Source: Lachnospiraceae bacterium (lineage in GTDB: Bacteria > Bacillota > Clostridia > Lachnospirales > Lachnospiraceae). From it: a stretch of 64,000 bases of DNA. A program made the position numbers and the translations under genes. Each line of letters starts with the position of its first letter. The stretch's first letter is position 1. Shown piece after piece: positions 18,373-28,222 of the stretch. The stretch lies in contig JAAWCJ010000029.1 in assembly GCA_022793195.1 (NCBI GenBank), forward strand, positions 62,001 to 126,000, read 5' to 3'. A model generated the notes under the pieces. That model saw only the letters and a program-made list of their open reading frames with translations. It did no database searches and was not told the origin of the DNA.

Positions 18373-19737
18373 CTAATTTTTAAAACTATGGATGGGCGCC
18401 GGAATCCTGCCTCCCCTATTCACAAATGCTGCGCAGGAATAGTCATTTACCGGCATCACCGGGGCATAGCCCAGAAGGCCTCCGAACTCCACCACATCTC
18501 CCGCCTTTTTCCCTTCAGCCGGAATCAGGCGGACTGCCGTAGTTTTCTGGTTCACCATTCCAATGGCCGCCTCGTCGGCAATAATCCCGGAAATCGTTTC
18601 CGCCGTCGTGTCACCCGGTATTGCAATCATATCAAGCCCCACGGAACAAACGCAAGTCATCGCTTCCAGCTTTTCAAGGGTCAGTGCACCCCTGTTTACA
18701 GCATCGATCATCCCCTGGTCTTCGCTGACCGGAATAAAAGCCCCGGAAAGGCCGCCCACATAAGAAGAAGCCATGACGCCGCCTTTTTTTACCTGGTCGT
18801 TGAGCAGGGCCAAGGCTGCCGTAGTGCCGGGGGCGCCTACGCTTTCCAGCCCTATTTCTTCCAGAATCTCCGCCACACTGTCTCCCACCGCAGGCGTCGG
18901 AGCCAGGGATAGGTCTACAATTCCAAAAGGTACGTTTAACCGCTCTGACGCTTCCTTTGCCACCAGCTGTCCCACCCGCGTCACCTTAAAGGCCGTCTTT
19001 TTGATGGTCTCGCAAAGGGTTTCAAAACTCTCCCCCCTGACTTCTTCCAGGGCGGTTTTCACCACTCCGGGTCCGCTGACGCCCACATTGATCACGGCAT
19101 CTGCCTCCGTCACTCCGTGGAAAGCGCCTGCCATAAAGGGATTGTCATCCGGCGCGTTACAAAAAACCACCAGCTTCGCGCACCCCAGGGAATCCTGGTT
19201 CTTTGTAGCTTTTGCCGTTTCTTTTATGACCTGCCCCATCAGCTTTACTGCATCCATATTAATCCCGGTTTTTGTGGAACCCACATTGACGGAGCTGCAG
19301 ACCCTGTCGGTTATGGCCAGCGCCTCCGGGACAGAACGGATCAGCAGCTCATCCGCCTGGGTCATTCCCTTGCCCACCAGCGCAGAATAGCCGCCAATAA
19401 AATTGACTTTCACTTCTTTTGCAGCCTGATCCAGGGTTTTCGCCAGAGAAACAAAATCCCCGGCAGTCTTTACGGCCGCTCCACCCACCAAAGCGATGGG
19501 AGTGACGGAAATCCGCTTATTCACAATGGGAATCCCGTATTTCACTTCGATCTCCCGTCCTACTTTCACCAGGTCTTTTGCATAAGAAACTATTTTATTG
19601 TAGACTTTTTCATTTACCTTCTGGATATCGGAATCTATGCAGTCCAGAAGGCTTATACCCATGGTAATGGTACGGACGTCCAGCTTCTCCTGCTCGATCA
19701 TCTTATTGGTTTCGTTCACTTCAAATCTGCTTATCAT
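18373..19737 (-). CDS. PFL-family protein (UPF0210/DUF711)
   Basis: A 454-residue protein of the UPF0210 family, related in fold to pyruvate formate-lyase but without known activity. Visible family segments: [20 protein letters not shown] near the start, [43 protein letters not shown] and the glycine-rich C-terminus. I start it at the ATG at 19737, behind GAGGGG; the frame is open 18 codons further up. It lies 11 bp after an ACT-domain gene, a conserved two-gene unit in many Firmicutes and archaea. Confidence 0.9.
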   Translation of the reverse strand: MISRFEVNETNKMIEQEKLDVRTITMGISLLDCIDSDIQKVNEKVYNKIVSYAKDLVKVGREIEVKYGIPIVNKRISVTPIALVGGAAVKTAGDFVSLAKTLDQAAKEVKVNFIGGYSALVGKGMTQADELLIRSVPEALAITDRVCSSVNVGSTKTGINMDAVKLMGQVIKETAKATKNQDSLGCAKLVVFCNAPDDNPFMAGAFHGVTEADAVINVGVSGPGVVKTALEEVRGESFETLCETIKKTAFKVTRVGQLVAKEASERLNVPFGIVDLSLAPTPAVGDSVAEILEEIGLESVGAPGTTAALALLNDQVKKGGVMASSYVGGLSGAFIPVSEDQGMIDAVNRGALTLEKLEAMTCVCSVGLDMIAIPGDTTAETISGIIADEAAIGMVNQKTTAVRLIPAEGKKAGDVVEFGGLLGYAPVMPVNDYSCAAFVNRGGRIPAPIHSFKN

Positions 19738-19748
19738 GACAGCCCCTC

Positions 19749-20021
19749 TTAAATTCTGTGCATTTTGTTGAAAATGTCTTCGTGCTGGCAACGGATTTTT
19801 ACCCCGATCTCCCCTCCGATCTGGTCTAACTCCTCCACCACATCCCCAAAAGGCTTTGTGGATTTGCTGGCGTCCACAATCATCATCATATTAAAATATC
19901 CCTGAAGGATGGTCTGGGAAATATCTTCAATGTTGATACGGTTATTGGCCAGATAAGTACACACCTTTGCAATAATTCCCACAGTATCCTTTCCTACCAC
20001 TGTAATAATCGTCTTTTCCAT
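19749..20021 (-). CDS. ACT-domain protein (UPF0237)
   Basis: A 90-residue protein with one ACT domain ([20 protein letters not shown]...[22 protein letters not shown], in parts), related to GcvR-like regulators that sense amino acids. It is always paired with the UPF0210 gene downstream, 11 bp away here, so it probably regulates that protein. The ligand is unknown. Confidence 0.92.
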   Translation of the reverse strand: MEKTIITVVGKDTVGIIAKVCTYLANNRINIEDISQTILQGYFNMMMIVDASKSTKPFGDVVEELDQIGGEIGVKIRCQHEDIFNKMHRI

Positions 20022-20051
20022 CGTTTCCTCTCCTCATTTTTATGTATCCTG

Positions 20052-20849
20052 CTATATATAAACCGTTTCCGACATCACACTCCTGTCTGCCACGGAAATA
20101 TCAAAATCCGTTCCCCGGTAAGCGTTTTCCCCCATGGTCACCTCCAGGCGCACCGTTTCATAGGCAAGCTGTGCGTAATTATTTTCCTTGGATAAATGTC
20201 CCAGGAGAACCTTTTTAAATTTATCGTGAAGAAGCTCCCCCAAAAGCCTCCCTGCCGAATCATTGGACAGATGCCCGTTGTTCCCCATGATCCTCCGCTT
20301 CAGGTAATAAGGATACGGCCCTGTCTCCAGCATACGGACATCATGGTTTGATTCCAGCAAAAGGGCATCCAGGCCCAACAGATGATTGATGGTATACTGG
20401 CTGTAGTTTCCAAGATCTGTAACCACCGCTGCAGAAGCATATTCAGAATTTACCCTGAATGCACATGGATTGGCCGCGTCATGGTCGATGGAAAATGGGG
20501 AAATCTTCATATCCCCGATGGAAAAGTCCACATCGGGAAAAATTTCCCGGTGAAGCCCGTCTGGAAGTTCCCCGACGCTCCGTGCCGTCAGGATCCTCTC
20601 ATAAGTTTCTCTGGTAGTATAAATCGGAATCCCATTTTTCCTGGAAAACACCCCCAAACCCCCGATATGGTCAGAATGTTCGTGAGTAACCAGAATTCCC
20701 GAAAGTTCACTTCCTTTGATTCCAAGCTTCGCAAGCCCCCCTTCAATCCGCCTGGCCGATATGCCGGCGTCAATCAAAAGATGGGTGGTGTCCGTGCCAA
20801 CGTAAATACAGTTTCCGCTGCTTCCGCTGGCTATGCTGGCAAGCCGCAT
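20052..20849 (-). CDS. MBL-fold metallohydrolase, YycJ/WalJ family
   Basis: A 265-residue metallo-beta-lactamase-fold protein starting MRLASIASGSSGNCIYVG, with the zinc motif THEHSDHIGG (about residues 54-63), later ligands VVTDLGNY and LLESNHD, and NNGHLSN. The WalJ/YycJ family is linked to DNA repair and to coordination of cell division with replication in Firmicutes, where it normally sits in the walRK operon; here it follows coaE and polA instead. The sequence assignment is clear, the role inferred. Confidence 0.88.
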   Translation of the reverse strand: MRLASIASGSSGNCIYVGTDTTHLLIDAGISARRIEGGLAKLGIKGSELSGILVTHEHSDHIGGLGVFSRKNGIPIYTTRETYERILTARSVGELPDGLHREIFPDVDFSIGDMKISPFSIDHDAANPCAFRVNSEYASAAVVTDLGNYSQYTINHLLGLDALLLESNHDVRMLETGPYPYYLKRRIMGNNGHLSNDSAGRLLGELLHDKFKKVLLGHLSKENNYAQLAYETVRLEVTMGENAYRGTDFDISVADRSVMSETVYI

Positions 20850-20877
20850 TTCCTCTTCCTCTCTTCCGTGCTAAAAT

Positions 20878-21477
20878 TCATATCATTAATTTTTCAATCT
20901 GGATTTCCATCTGTTTTCTGCTGCCGTCATTTTCAAGGATGGCGGAGGCTCTCCTTTTAAATTCCCCTTCCTCCATTTGGCTTTCCATCACCTTTAAACA
21001 CCGTTCCCTGGTGTAGCCCCTGGTTTCCATAAGCCGGGAAATCCTGGTTTCCTTGGAAGCATACACATACCAGATCTCTTTGCAGATATCTTCATATCCC
21101 GCTTCCAGAAGAATGGCCGATTCAATCACCGCAAAGACAGGAACCCCATTCCGCCTTTCCTCTTCCCTAAGCCTGTCCAGCCTGGCTTCAATTTCCTGAC
21201 GGACTGCCGGATGGATAATCCCGTTTAACCGGTCAAGGGCCTCATCATCCCCGAAAACAAGCCCCGCAATTTTTCCCCGGTCCAGCCTTCCATCCGGCCT
21301 CACTACTGTTTCCCCAAATACTTTCACCACCGGGGCAAAGCAAGTGCCTCCCGGCTCCATAAGCTCTCTTCCAATCTCATCTGCCAAAAGGGGCTTTGCC
21401 CCGTATACCTCTTCCAAGATTTCCAGAACCGTACTTTTTCCGGCTCCCACGCCGCCTGTCACACCGATCACTTTCAT
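20878..21477 (-). CDS. coaE: Dephospho-CoA kinase
   Basis: Catalyses the last step of coenzyme A synthesis, ATP-dependent phosphorylation of dephospho-CoA. The 199-residue protein has the P-loop GVTGGVGAGKSTVL (residues 5-18), DEIGRELM, and the lid region with LMETRGYTRERC. Its ATG overlaps the polA stop by four bases, so it is coupled to polA; polA-coaE adjacency is widespread in Firmicutes. Confidence 0.95.
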   Translation of the reverse strand: MKVIGVTGGVGAGKSTVLEILEEVYGAKPLLADEIGRELMEPGGTCFAPVVKVFGETVVRPDGRLDRGKIAGLVFGDDEALDRLNGIIHPAVRQEIEARLDRLREEERRNGVPVFAVIESAILLEAGYEDICKEIWYVYASKETRISRLMETRGYTRERCLKVMESQMEEGEFKRRASAILENDGSRKQMEIQIEKLMI

Positions 21478-24116
21478 TTTGTCTCAAACCAGCTCTTTCC
21501 CACATTCATATCCACTTCCAGCGGAACTGAAAGGGCCGCGGCTCCATCCATTTCCTCAAGAAGGATGGCTTTCACCTGCTCCAGTTCCGAAAGGGCTGTT
21601 TCCACCAGCAGTTCATCATGAATCTGAAGAATCAGCCTGGATTTTAAACCTTCCCGCCTAAGGCGCCTGTCCACCCCTACCATGGCAATCTTCATGATAT
21701 CGGCAGCAGTCCCTTGTATGGGGCTGTTCATGGCCACCCGCTCCCCGAAACTCCTCTGCATAAAGTTGGAAGAAGAAAGCTCCGGCACCGGGCGCCTGCG
21801 GCCATAAAGGGTCGACACATATCCCTTTTCTTTGGCCTGGGCCACAAGGCCGTCCAAAAAAGCTTTCACTCCCGGATAAGTCTCAAAATACTGGTCAATA
21901 TAATCCACCGCTTCTTTCCTGCTGATACTTAAGCCTTCACTGAGGCCAAAAGCGCTGATACCGTACACAATTCCAAAATTCACCGCCTTGGCGTTCCGCC
22001 GCTGCAAGGCCGTCACCTCCTCAAAGGGGGTATGGAACACCTGGGAAGCTGTGATACGGTGGATATCCTCCGCCTGATGATAGGCTTCGATCAGCCGTTT
22101 ATCTCCCGACATATGCGCCAGGACCCGCAGCTCAATCTGGGAATAATCCGCATCCACAAATAGGAACCCCTCTTTTGGCACAAATACTTTTCGGATCTCC
22201 CGCCCTAACTCCATACGAACTGGAATATTCTGAAGGTTCGGCTCTGTACTGCTGATTCTTCCTGTTGCCGTGATGGTCTGGTTAAATTTCCCGTGAATTC
22301 TGCCATCATCACAAATAAACGCCGCCAATCCGTCCGCATAGGTGGATTTTAGCTTTGCAAGCTGCCGGTATTCCAGAATCTTCGCCACGACCGGATGCTC
22401 TGCGGCCAATTTTTCCAAAATATCTGCCGCTGTGGAATAACCGGTCTTTGTCTTTTTTCCGTAAGGCAGCTTCAATTTCTCAAAAAGGACCACTCCCAGC
22501 TGCTTTGGCGAATTAATATTGAAAATTTCACCTGCCAGCTCATAAATTTCCTTTTCCAGACAGTCTATCTGTACCTTAAGGGTTTCTCCATAAGTGGAAA
22601 GCGCTTCCTTTTCCACCTGGACCCCTTCTTTCTCCATATGATACAAACTATAGACCAAAGGCATTTCAATATTTAAAAACAGCTCCTTCATACCCGCTTC
22701 CTTCAGTTTTTCCATGAGGATCGGTCCTGCTGCAAAAGCTGTATAAGCCATATAACAAAAACATGTGACACTTGCCTCCTGATTTTCCGAAAGCGCTTCC
22801 CTGAAAGATAATTTCCCCAGCAGGTCGCCCCTGGAAGACACGGTCATACCCAGATGCTCTCCAGCCAGCCCGTCATAAGTATAAGCGTTTTTCAAAGGAT
22901 TTAAAAGATATCCTGCCACAGCAGCGTCATAAAGCCCGTCTCTTTCCGAAACCTGTACAAAAGGAAGCATCTCTTTTAAATCAAATGTCCAGACATGTCC
23001 ATTCTTTCTACAAAGCTCTGCTACCCTTCCCGCCAGATATTCCCCTGTCAGAAATCCGCCCGCTTCGATAAAATAAATATCTTCCTCCCCGTATGCCAGG
23101 GAAAGCCCCAGGATTTCCCCTTTTTCGGCAATCAGTGCGACCCCGGCGCAGGCCGCTTTTTCTGCCTCCTCAAAAACCCTCTCCGCGCCGGAAAAATCAT
23201 CCACAAGAAGAAATTCTTTTTCCACAAAATTTCGCGTCTGGCTTCCTGACTCAAACCGTTTTAAGAGGCTTTTAAGCTCCAGCCTCTTCATGATCTCATA
23301 TGCTTCCTGTGTGAAAAGCTGTCCAATCCGGGCGGCTTCCAGGGAAAATTCCACCGGACATGCCCGGTCGATCTTTGCCAGGATCCTGGAAAGCTCCGCC
23401 TGCTCCCTGCTTCCAGAGAGGGCTTTCTTTGCCCGCTCCGGCTTCACCGCTTCCAGGTTTTCATAGACTGCCTCCAGGCTGTGATAAGTCTGAATCAGCC
23501 CATAGGCAGTCTTCTCCCCAATCCCGGCCACTCCGGGGATATTGTCGGAAGAATCACCCATAAGCGCTTTGACGTCAATGAACTCTTCCGGTGTGACTCC
23601 CATCCGCTCCACCACATCTTTTTTCAAATAATCTTCTACCGTAGTGGCGCCGCCTTTTGTCTTTGGAATCCGAACCTTCGTCCTGTCACTGGCCAGCTGC
23701 AAAAGATCCCTGTCTCCCGAAACCAGCACCACCGAAAGCCCTTTTTCTTCACATCTGGCAGACAGCGTCCCTAAAATATCGTCGGCCTCGTATCCGGCAA
23801 GTTCCACCGAAGGGATTCCCATGGCCCCAAGAACCTCTTTTGTAATGGGAACCTGCTCATGAAGCTCCTCTGGCATCCCTTTTCTTGTCCCTTTATAAGC
23901 TTCATAAAGCTGATGGCGGAAAGTAGGCGCCTTCACGTCGAAAGCCACCGCCAAGTACTGGGGCTGTTCTTCATCCAGGATTTTAAGGAGGATATTTAAA
24001 AAACCATACACTGCGTTGGTATGAAGCCCCTCAAAATTTGTCATATTGGCATGAACGCCGTAAAAAGCCCTGTTTAAAATGCTGTATCCGTCAATCAGTA
24101 CAATCTTTTCGGCCAT
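21474..24116 (-). CDS. polA: DNA polymerase I
   Basis: Fills gaps in repair and removes RNA primers. The 880-residue protein has an intact 5' nuclease domain (1-290; SILNRAFYG, GYEADDILGTL, SGDRDLLQL, MGDSSDNIPGV), a central 3'-5' exonuclease-like domain (about 310-480) and a family-A polymerase domain (about 490-880; DADYSQIELRVLAHMSGD, NAKAVNFGIVYGIS, QIHDELLVE). The DxE metal motif of the proofreading domain is missing (ALIAEKGE at its place), as in other Firmicutes Pol I. It follows the zinc-finger membrane gene after 33 bp. Confidence 0.97.
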   Translation of the reverse strand: MAEKIVLIDGYSILNRAFYGVHANMTNFEGLHTNAVYGFLNILLKILDEEQPQYLAVAFDVKAPTFRHQLYEAYKGTRKGMPEELHEQVPITKEVLGAMGIPSVELAGYEADDILGTLSARCEEKGLSVVLVSGDRDLLQLASDRTKVRIPKTKGGATTVEDYLKKDVVERMGVTPEEFIDVKALMGDSSDNIPGVAGIGEKTAYGLIQTYHSLEAVYENLEAVKPERAKKALSGSREQAELSRILAKIDRACPVEFSLEAARIGQLFTQEAYEIMKRLELKSLLKRFESGSQTRNFVEKEFLLVDDFSGAERVFEEAEKAACAGVALIAEKGEILGLSLAYGEEDIYFIEAGGFLTGEYLAGRVAELCRKNGHVWTFDLKEMLPFVQVSERDGLYDAAVAGYLLNPLKNAYTYDGLAGEHLGMTVSSRGDLLGKLSFREALSENQEASVTCFCYMAYTAFAAGPILMEKLKEAGMKELFLNIEMPLVYSLYHMEKEGVQVEKEALSTYGETLKVQIDCLEKEIYELAGEIFNINSPKQLGVVLFEKLKLPYGKKTKTGYSTAADILEKLAAEHPVVAKILEYRQLAKLKSTYADGLAAFICDDGRIHGKFNQTITATGRISSTEPNLQNIPVRMELGREIRKVFVPKEGFLFVDADYSQIELRVLAHMSGDKRLIEAYHQAEDIHRITASQVFHTPFEEVTALQRRNAKAVNFGIVYGISAFGLSEGLSISRKEAVDYIDQYFETYPGVKAFLDGLVAQAKEKGYVSTLYGRRRPVPELSSSNFMQRSFGERVAMNSPIQGTAADIMKIAMVGVDRRLRREGLKSRLILQIHDELLVETALSELEQVKAILLEEMDGAAALSVPLEVDMNVGKSWFETK

Positions 24117-24149
24117 AATTTATCCTTTCTCTGTCTGTCATCCCTGATG

Positions 24150-24512
24150 TCAGATCATCCCCATGTCGGCAAAAATACGAAGTTGTAAAAGAGCCGCCAG
24201 CACAATACACCAAAATGCCGTTGTATAAATAACATAACGAAGGCCCTGGAAAAAATGGCGCCGCCTGATCTGTCGTTCCGAATGATAAAGCTCTTCAGCC
24301 AGTGCCCCGTCCAAATCATAGAGTTCCTTTACTTCTTCCTCTTCATGCTCCAACTGCAGGATTCCCAGATACAAAGTATAATAAATATTCAGCTCTTCCC
24401 TGCACTCTTCACAGGAATGGATATGGTCAATAAATCCCTCCAGCCTGTCCGGAGTCATGGTCCCATCTATATAATCTGTAATTTGCGCCTGAATTTCCAT
24501 ACAGCGGTTCAT
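24150..24512 (-). CDS. Putative anti-sigma-type zinc-finger membrane protein (zf-HC2)
   Basis: A 120-residue protein with an N-terminal cytoplasmic zf-HC2 motif (HIHSCEEC, preceded by ITDYIDGTM, about residues 9-36) and one C-terminal membrane segment (YVIYTTAFWCIVLAALLQL, about 90-108). This is the layout of ZAS anti-sigma factors, but no ECF sigma factor is adjacent, so the partner is unknown. I chose the ATG at 24512 behind AAAGGGGGACG. An extended -10 box at 24548-24553 may give it its own promoter. Confidence 0.75.
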   Translation of the reverse strand: MNRCMEIQAQITDYIDGTMTPDRLEGFIDHIHSCEECREELNIYYTLYLGILQLEHEEEEVKELYDLDGALAEELYHSERQIRRRHFFQGLRYVIYTTAFWCIVLAALLQLRIFADMGMI

Positions 24513-24547
24513 ACCCGTCCCCCTTTTCCCGGCAAGCCCTGTCAGCC

Positions 24548-24553
24548 AGTATA
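24548..24553 (-). promoter_or_regulatory. Possible extended -10 promoter before the zf-HC2/polA genes
   Basis: TGGTATACT on the minus strand in the 90-bp gap after the diguanylate cyclase gene; no good -35. The same extended box precedes dgt. Confidence 0.4.
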
Positions 24554-24602
24554 CCATATCCTCGCTTCTTTTTCTACAAGCGTCTTACCTTCCCGCCTGG
24601 CA

Positions 24603-25679
24603 TCACCGGACAAGAGCCGGATATTTCTCCTTGTTTCTGCGTTTACATTTATACATAATGGCGTCTGCTTTCTGAAGGATTTCGTCAAGGGTCCACTCAT
24701 TATCCTTCCCTTCAATTTCCACAATGCCATAACTGAAACTGCATTGGTAATCCGCATAATGCTCCGACTGGAAGGAATGGAGGAGTTCCTCCATCTTCCG
24801 GTCAATGAGGCTTTTGAGATGGCCTGTGAGGACGAGGCAGAATTCATCTCCCCCAGTCCTTGCAAAGGTATCGCCGTTTCGGAAGCTGCTCCTTATAAGC
24901 TCCACGAAATTCTGGATATAGATATCTCCTTCCAGATGGCCAAAGGTGTCATTGACATATTTTAACCCGTCCAAGTCCAGGTAACACAGCGTGGCTTCCC
25001 TTTTTTCTGCCAGGATCTTTTCCATATATTCTTCAAAAAACAGGCGGTTTTTGATTCCTGTTCCCGGATCATGGTATGCCTTGCTGGTCAACATATGAGC
25101 CGCCCGTTTTTCGTCACTGATATCCACCACGATATGTACGTAAGAACTCTTCTCATTCCATTCGACCGGAAAAGAAGTAATCCTGTAGTAGACTTCATTT
25201 CCACCGCTCATTTCCCATACGCTGTAGGAATCATGTCCGCAGTCTTCCTTCCAGTTTAAAAGCTCTGTCCGGAAAGAGAGCCGTTTCTTACAGGTTTCAC
25301 AGGCAACATCGCCGCCGTCTTCCCCCCGCTTTCGTTTATTACAGTAGAGAATCTCCTGGCTGTCCGCATCCACCACAAGGAGCCACTCATTCCGCCTGCT
25401 GAGCAGTTCCATCAAAAGCCCGTTGTCGTTGTCCACCAGTTTTGCATGTCTCCTGGCGCTTTCGGCCTCCTCTTCCAAAACAGCCATCCTGTTTCTAATC
25501 TGTTCCAAGCTCTCAGAAAGCTTTTTCAGATTTCCGTGGAGGTTCCTCTCTCCTGTGGGAAATGCCGCCAGGTTTCCTGCGGCCAGCATTTTAGCATAAG
25601 CTGTCAACATCTCCAGCTCCTGGCCCCACTCCGGTTCCCGGCCGTTTTCTTCCTCTTCATTTTTGCCTTTTGTCATCAT
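24603..25679 (-). CDS. Diguanylate cyclase with N-terminal coiled coil and PAS-like domain
   Basis: Makes cyclic di-GMP from two GTP. The roughly 358-residue soluble protein has a charged coiled-coil start, a PAS-like region (about 70-190, with a CETCKKR pair of cysteines) and a GGDEF domain (about 200-350). The active-site loop ARTGGDEFCLVL is intact and RNGD five residues before it fits the inhibitory I-site RxxD. I prefer the ATG at 25679, six bases after GAGGG; the frame is open to 25718. It lies between the nucleoside kinase and the zf-HC2/polA genes. Confidence 0.9.
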   Translation of the reverse strand: MMTKGKNEEEENGREPEWGQELEMLTAYAKMLAAGNLAAFPTGERNLHGNLKKLSESLEQIRNRMAVLEEEAESARRHAKLVDNDNGLLMELLSRRNEWLLVVDADSQEILYCNKRKRGEDGGDVACETCKKRLSFRTELLNWKEDCGHDSYSVWEMSGGNEVYYRITSFPVEWNEKSSYVHIVVDISDEKRAAHMLTSKAYHDPGTGIKNRLFFEEYMEKILAEKREATLCYLDLDGLKYVNDTFGHLEGDIYIQNFVELIRSSFRNGDTFARTGGDEFCLVLTGHLKSLIDRKMEELLHSFQSEHYADYQCSFSYGIVEIEGKDNEWTLDEILQKADAIMYKCKRRNKEKYPALVR

Positions 25680-25721
25680 GTCCATCCCTCTGCCCTTCTT
25701 CTGAATTTTCCCAGCCATATA

Positions 25722-27377
25722 TTATACATTAAAACAGCTTCCTCCCATAAATTCTCTCAGCAGGGAATTTTTCGGGATATCATCGTTTACCACTGTCAGA
25801 AAATAATCGAAAAACTTCAAAAGCCGTTTCGCTTCCACATATTCCGGCGCATCTTTCGGGATTCCAAAAAGCAGCGGCTCCGCGTAAGGCTTCAATACTG
25901 CCAGTTCATAAATCAGCGCAGAATTAAACACCACATCCGCTGATTCCTGGTAAGGGAAAATATTCTCCTCTTCGCCTCTCCTGACAGAAGGCCACATGGC
26001 AATGGTATCTTTGGCTGCCGTTCCCCTGGTACGGGCGTCCCGCACCATCCGGCGGATCAGCCTTCCGTCGGTGCTGGGAATACGGTTATGCTCATCCACA
26101 TTTAACTGAGTCAGGGCGCTGATATAAATTTTGTATTTATATTCTGAAGACAGGCTATAAGAAAGCTTGTCGTTTAACCCATGGATCCCCTCTATCACCA
26201 AAATATCCTCCGGACCCATGGCCAGGGTATCTCCGCGGTATTCCCGCCTTCCTTTTTTAAAATTGAAGGTGGGCATGGCCACCGTCTTTCCTGCCAGAAG
26301 CTCTGTCATATCTTTATTAAACTGCTCCACATCAATGGCTTCCAGACACTCAAAGTTGTATTCCCCAAATTCATCCCTGGGGGTATCTTCCCTGTTGACA
26401 AAGTAATTATCCAGGGCAATGGGATGGGGTTTTAAGCCCAGGGTCCTTAGCTGGATGGAAAGGCGGTGGGAAAAGCTGGTTTTCCCTGAGGAAGAAGGCC
26501 CTGCAATCATCACAAATTTTTTCTTTCTGTCCGCCGCAATCTCTGAAGCAATTTCCGCCAGGCGTTTTTCCATCAAAGCTTCCTGCACCAGAATCAAATC
26601 ACCGATGGTCCCGTTGACAATTTGTTCATTGAGATCCCCAACCGTATCCACCCCCAGATTCTCTCCCCACCTGGAAGCCTCTTTCTGGCAGCGGTACACC
26701 TTTTCTCCCGGATTGAAATCGGGAATCTTCTCCGGTTCTCTCTGGATGGGCATCTGGATCACAATGCCCCCATCAAAATAGAACAATTTAAAATATTTTA
26801 AATACCCTGTATCCGGCACCATATATCCATAATAATAATCTTCAAAATTTCGGATTTTATAGACGTTTACCCTGGATACCCTCCTGTAACGGAACAGTTT
26901 TTCTTTATCATGCATCTGATATTTTCCAAACAGCTCCACCGCCTCATTGATGGGGAGGTTCCGTTTTTCGATGGGAAGCCTTTCTGCCACCAGCTCCCGC
27001 ATCTTTTCCTCCACTTTTGCAGTAAAGGCTTCGTCCACCAGGACACGGCCCCGGATATCCACGTAAACCCCTTTGCTGACAGCAAAATCCACCAGCACCT
27101 TATCCAACACTTCCCGTCCCGCCACGGCGTAGATTGCCTTCACCAAAAGGAAAATCATACTGCGCCGGTAAGTCTGAAAACCTGGTTTATCTGCTGCCGT
27201 AAAAAACCGGACACTGCTTCCATCCACCACTGTTTTATGTAGCTCTGCCAGTTTTCCGTCCACGGAAGCCAGTAAAATATCATGCTTATAATGTTCCTGC
27301 ACCTGCCCCGCCAGAGAATAAAGCGTACCGTTTTCCTCCACCTGAAGCTCCTGATTGTTCCACATTACCTTCCACAT
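25722..27377 (-). CDS. TGS-domain nucleoside (uridine) kinase
   Basis: A 551-residue cytoplasmic protein: an N-terminal TGS-like and threonyl-tRNA synthetase-like editing region (1-230; the start MWKVMWNNQELQVEENGTLY resembles a ubiquitin-like TGS fold) fused to a C-terminal uridine kinase/phosphoribulokinase domain (about 285-500) with P-loop GPSSSGKTSFSHRL. This fusion is widespread in Clostridia and annotated as nucleoside kinase; the physiological substrate is uncertain. It lies 12 bp after the Nif3 gene. Confidence 0.88.
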   Translation of the reverse strand: MWKVMWNNQELQVEENGTLYSLAGQVQEHYKHDILLASVDGKLAELHKTVVDGSSVRFFTAADKPGFQTYRRSMIFLLVKAIYAVAGREVLDKVLVDFAVSKGVYVDIRGRVLVDEAFTAKVEEKMRELVAERLPIEKRNLPINEAVELFGKYQMHDKEKLFRYRRVSRVNVYKIRNFEDYYYGYMVPDTGYLKYFKLFYFDGGIVIQMPIQREPEKIPDFNPGEKVYRCQKEASRWGENLGVDTVGDLNEQIVNGTIGDLILVQEALMEKRLAEIASEIAADRKKKFVMIAGPSSSGKTSFSHRLSIQLRTLGLKPHPIALDNYFVNREDTPRDEFGEYNFECLEAIDVEQFNKDMTELLAGKTVAMPTFNFKKGRREYRGDTLAMGPEDILVIEGIHGLNDKLSYSLSSEYKYKIYISALTQLNVDEHNRIPSTDGRLIRRMVRDARTRGTAAKDTIAMWPSVRRGEEENIFPYQESADVVFNSALIYELAVLKPYAEPLLFGIPKDAPEYVEAKRLLKFFDYFLTVVNDDIPKNSLLREFMGGSCFNV

Positions 27378-27389
27378 AGCAAATCCCTC

Positions 27390-28220
27390 CTATAGTACTT
27401 TGCACGGATAGGAAACCGGCGCCTGCACCACTTCCAGTCCGGTTTTTTCTGTCATAAGCCTGTCAGCTACTGTTTCCACAAAAATATGTTCCAGCCCATA
27501 ATGTCCGGCATCCACAAGGGCCACCCCCTCTGCCGTAAGGTCCAACCCTTCATGATGGCCCATGTCCCCGGTGATCAGGACATCCACTCCTGCCCTGACG
27601 GCAGCTTCCATCATGCTCTTCCCGGAACCGGGGGAAATCGCCGCTTTTTTTATCATTCCCATGGAGCCCGGCCAAGATAATCTCCTTTGCAAAACAGGAT
27701 ATACCGTAAGGGACGGTATCTGAAACCGCTCCTTCAAAGCCTCTGCCAGCTCCTCCAATGACATGGGTTTTTTCAAATACCCCACTTTCCCAATCCCCAC
27801 CAAAACGCCTTCCTGCTCCCCGGAAGGCTCCAGCGGAAGAAGCCCCCTTTCTTCATCAAACAAGCCAAAACGCCCTGCTGCCAAATCTGCCATTCCGCCC
27901 TTTGCAATATCAAAGTTTGTATGGCCTGCATAGCAGGAAAGGTCTGCTTTTATGAGAGACAAAAGCCGTCTTCCCAGGGCATCCTGGTCACAAACCCTCT
28001 TTATCCCTCCAAAAATCAGTGGATGGTGGGTAATCATCATGTCGGCTCCCGCAGATACGGCCGCTTCTATGGTTTCTTCCGTAGCATCAAGGGCTATATA
28101 TACCTTCTTTACCTCTTTCTCCGCCCTCCCGGCCAAAAGCCCCACATTATCCCAGGGACAGGCCAGGGATTCCGGCCACCTTGCGTCAAACCATTCCATT
28201 ATTTCCAGGCAAGTTCTCAT
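27390..28220 (-). CDS. Nif3-like dinuclear metal-centre protein
   Basis: A 276-residue NIF3/YqfO-family protein (also called GTP cyclohydrolase 1 type 2 homologue) that forms a hexameric ring with two metal ions per subunit. Ligand motifs: MITHHPLIF (about 61-69), GHTNFD (about 99-104) and GHYGLEHIFVE near the C-terminus. Function is unsettled. It is two bases downstream of trmK; the trmK-nif3 pair after rpoD is conserved in Firmicutes. Confidence 0.92.
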   Translation of the reverse strand: MRTCLEIMEWFDARWPESLACPWDNVGLLAGRAEKEVKKVYIALDATEETIEAAVSAGADMMITHHPLIFGGIKRVCDQDALGRRLLSLIKADLSCYAGHTNFDIAKGGMADLAAGRFGLFDEERGLLPLEPSGEQEGVLVGIGKVGYLKKPMSLEELAEALKERFQIPSLTVYPVLQRRLSWPGSMGMIKKAAISPGSGKSMMEAAVRAGVDVLITGDMGHHEGLDLTAEGVALVDAGHYGLEHIFVETVADRLMTEKTGLEVVQAPVSYPCKVL

Positions 28221-28222
28221 GG

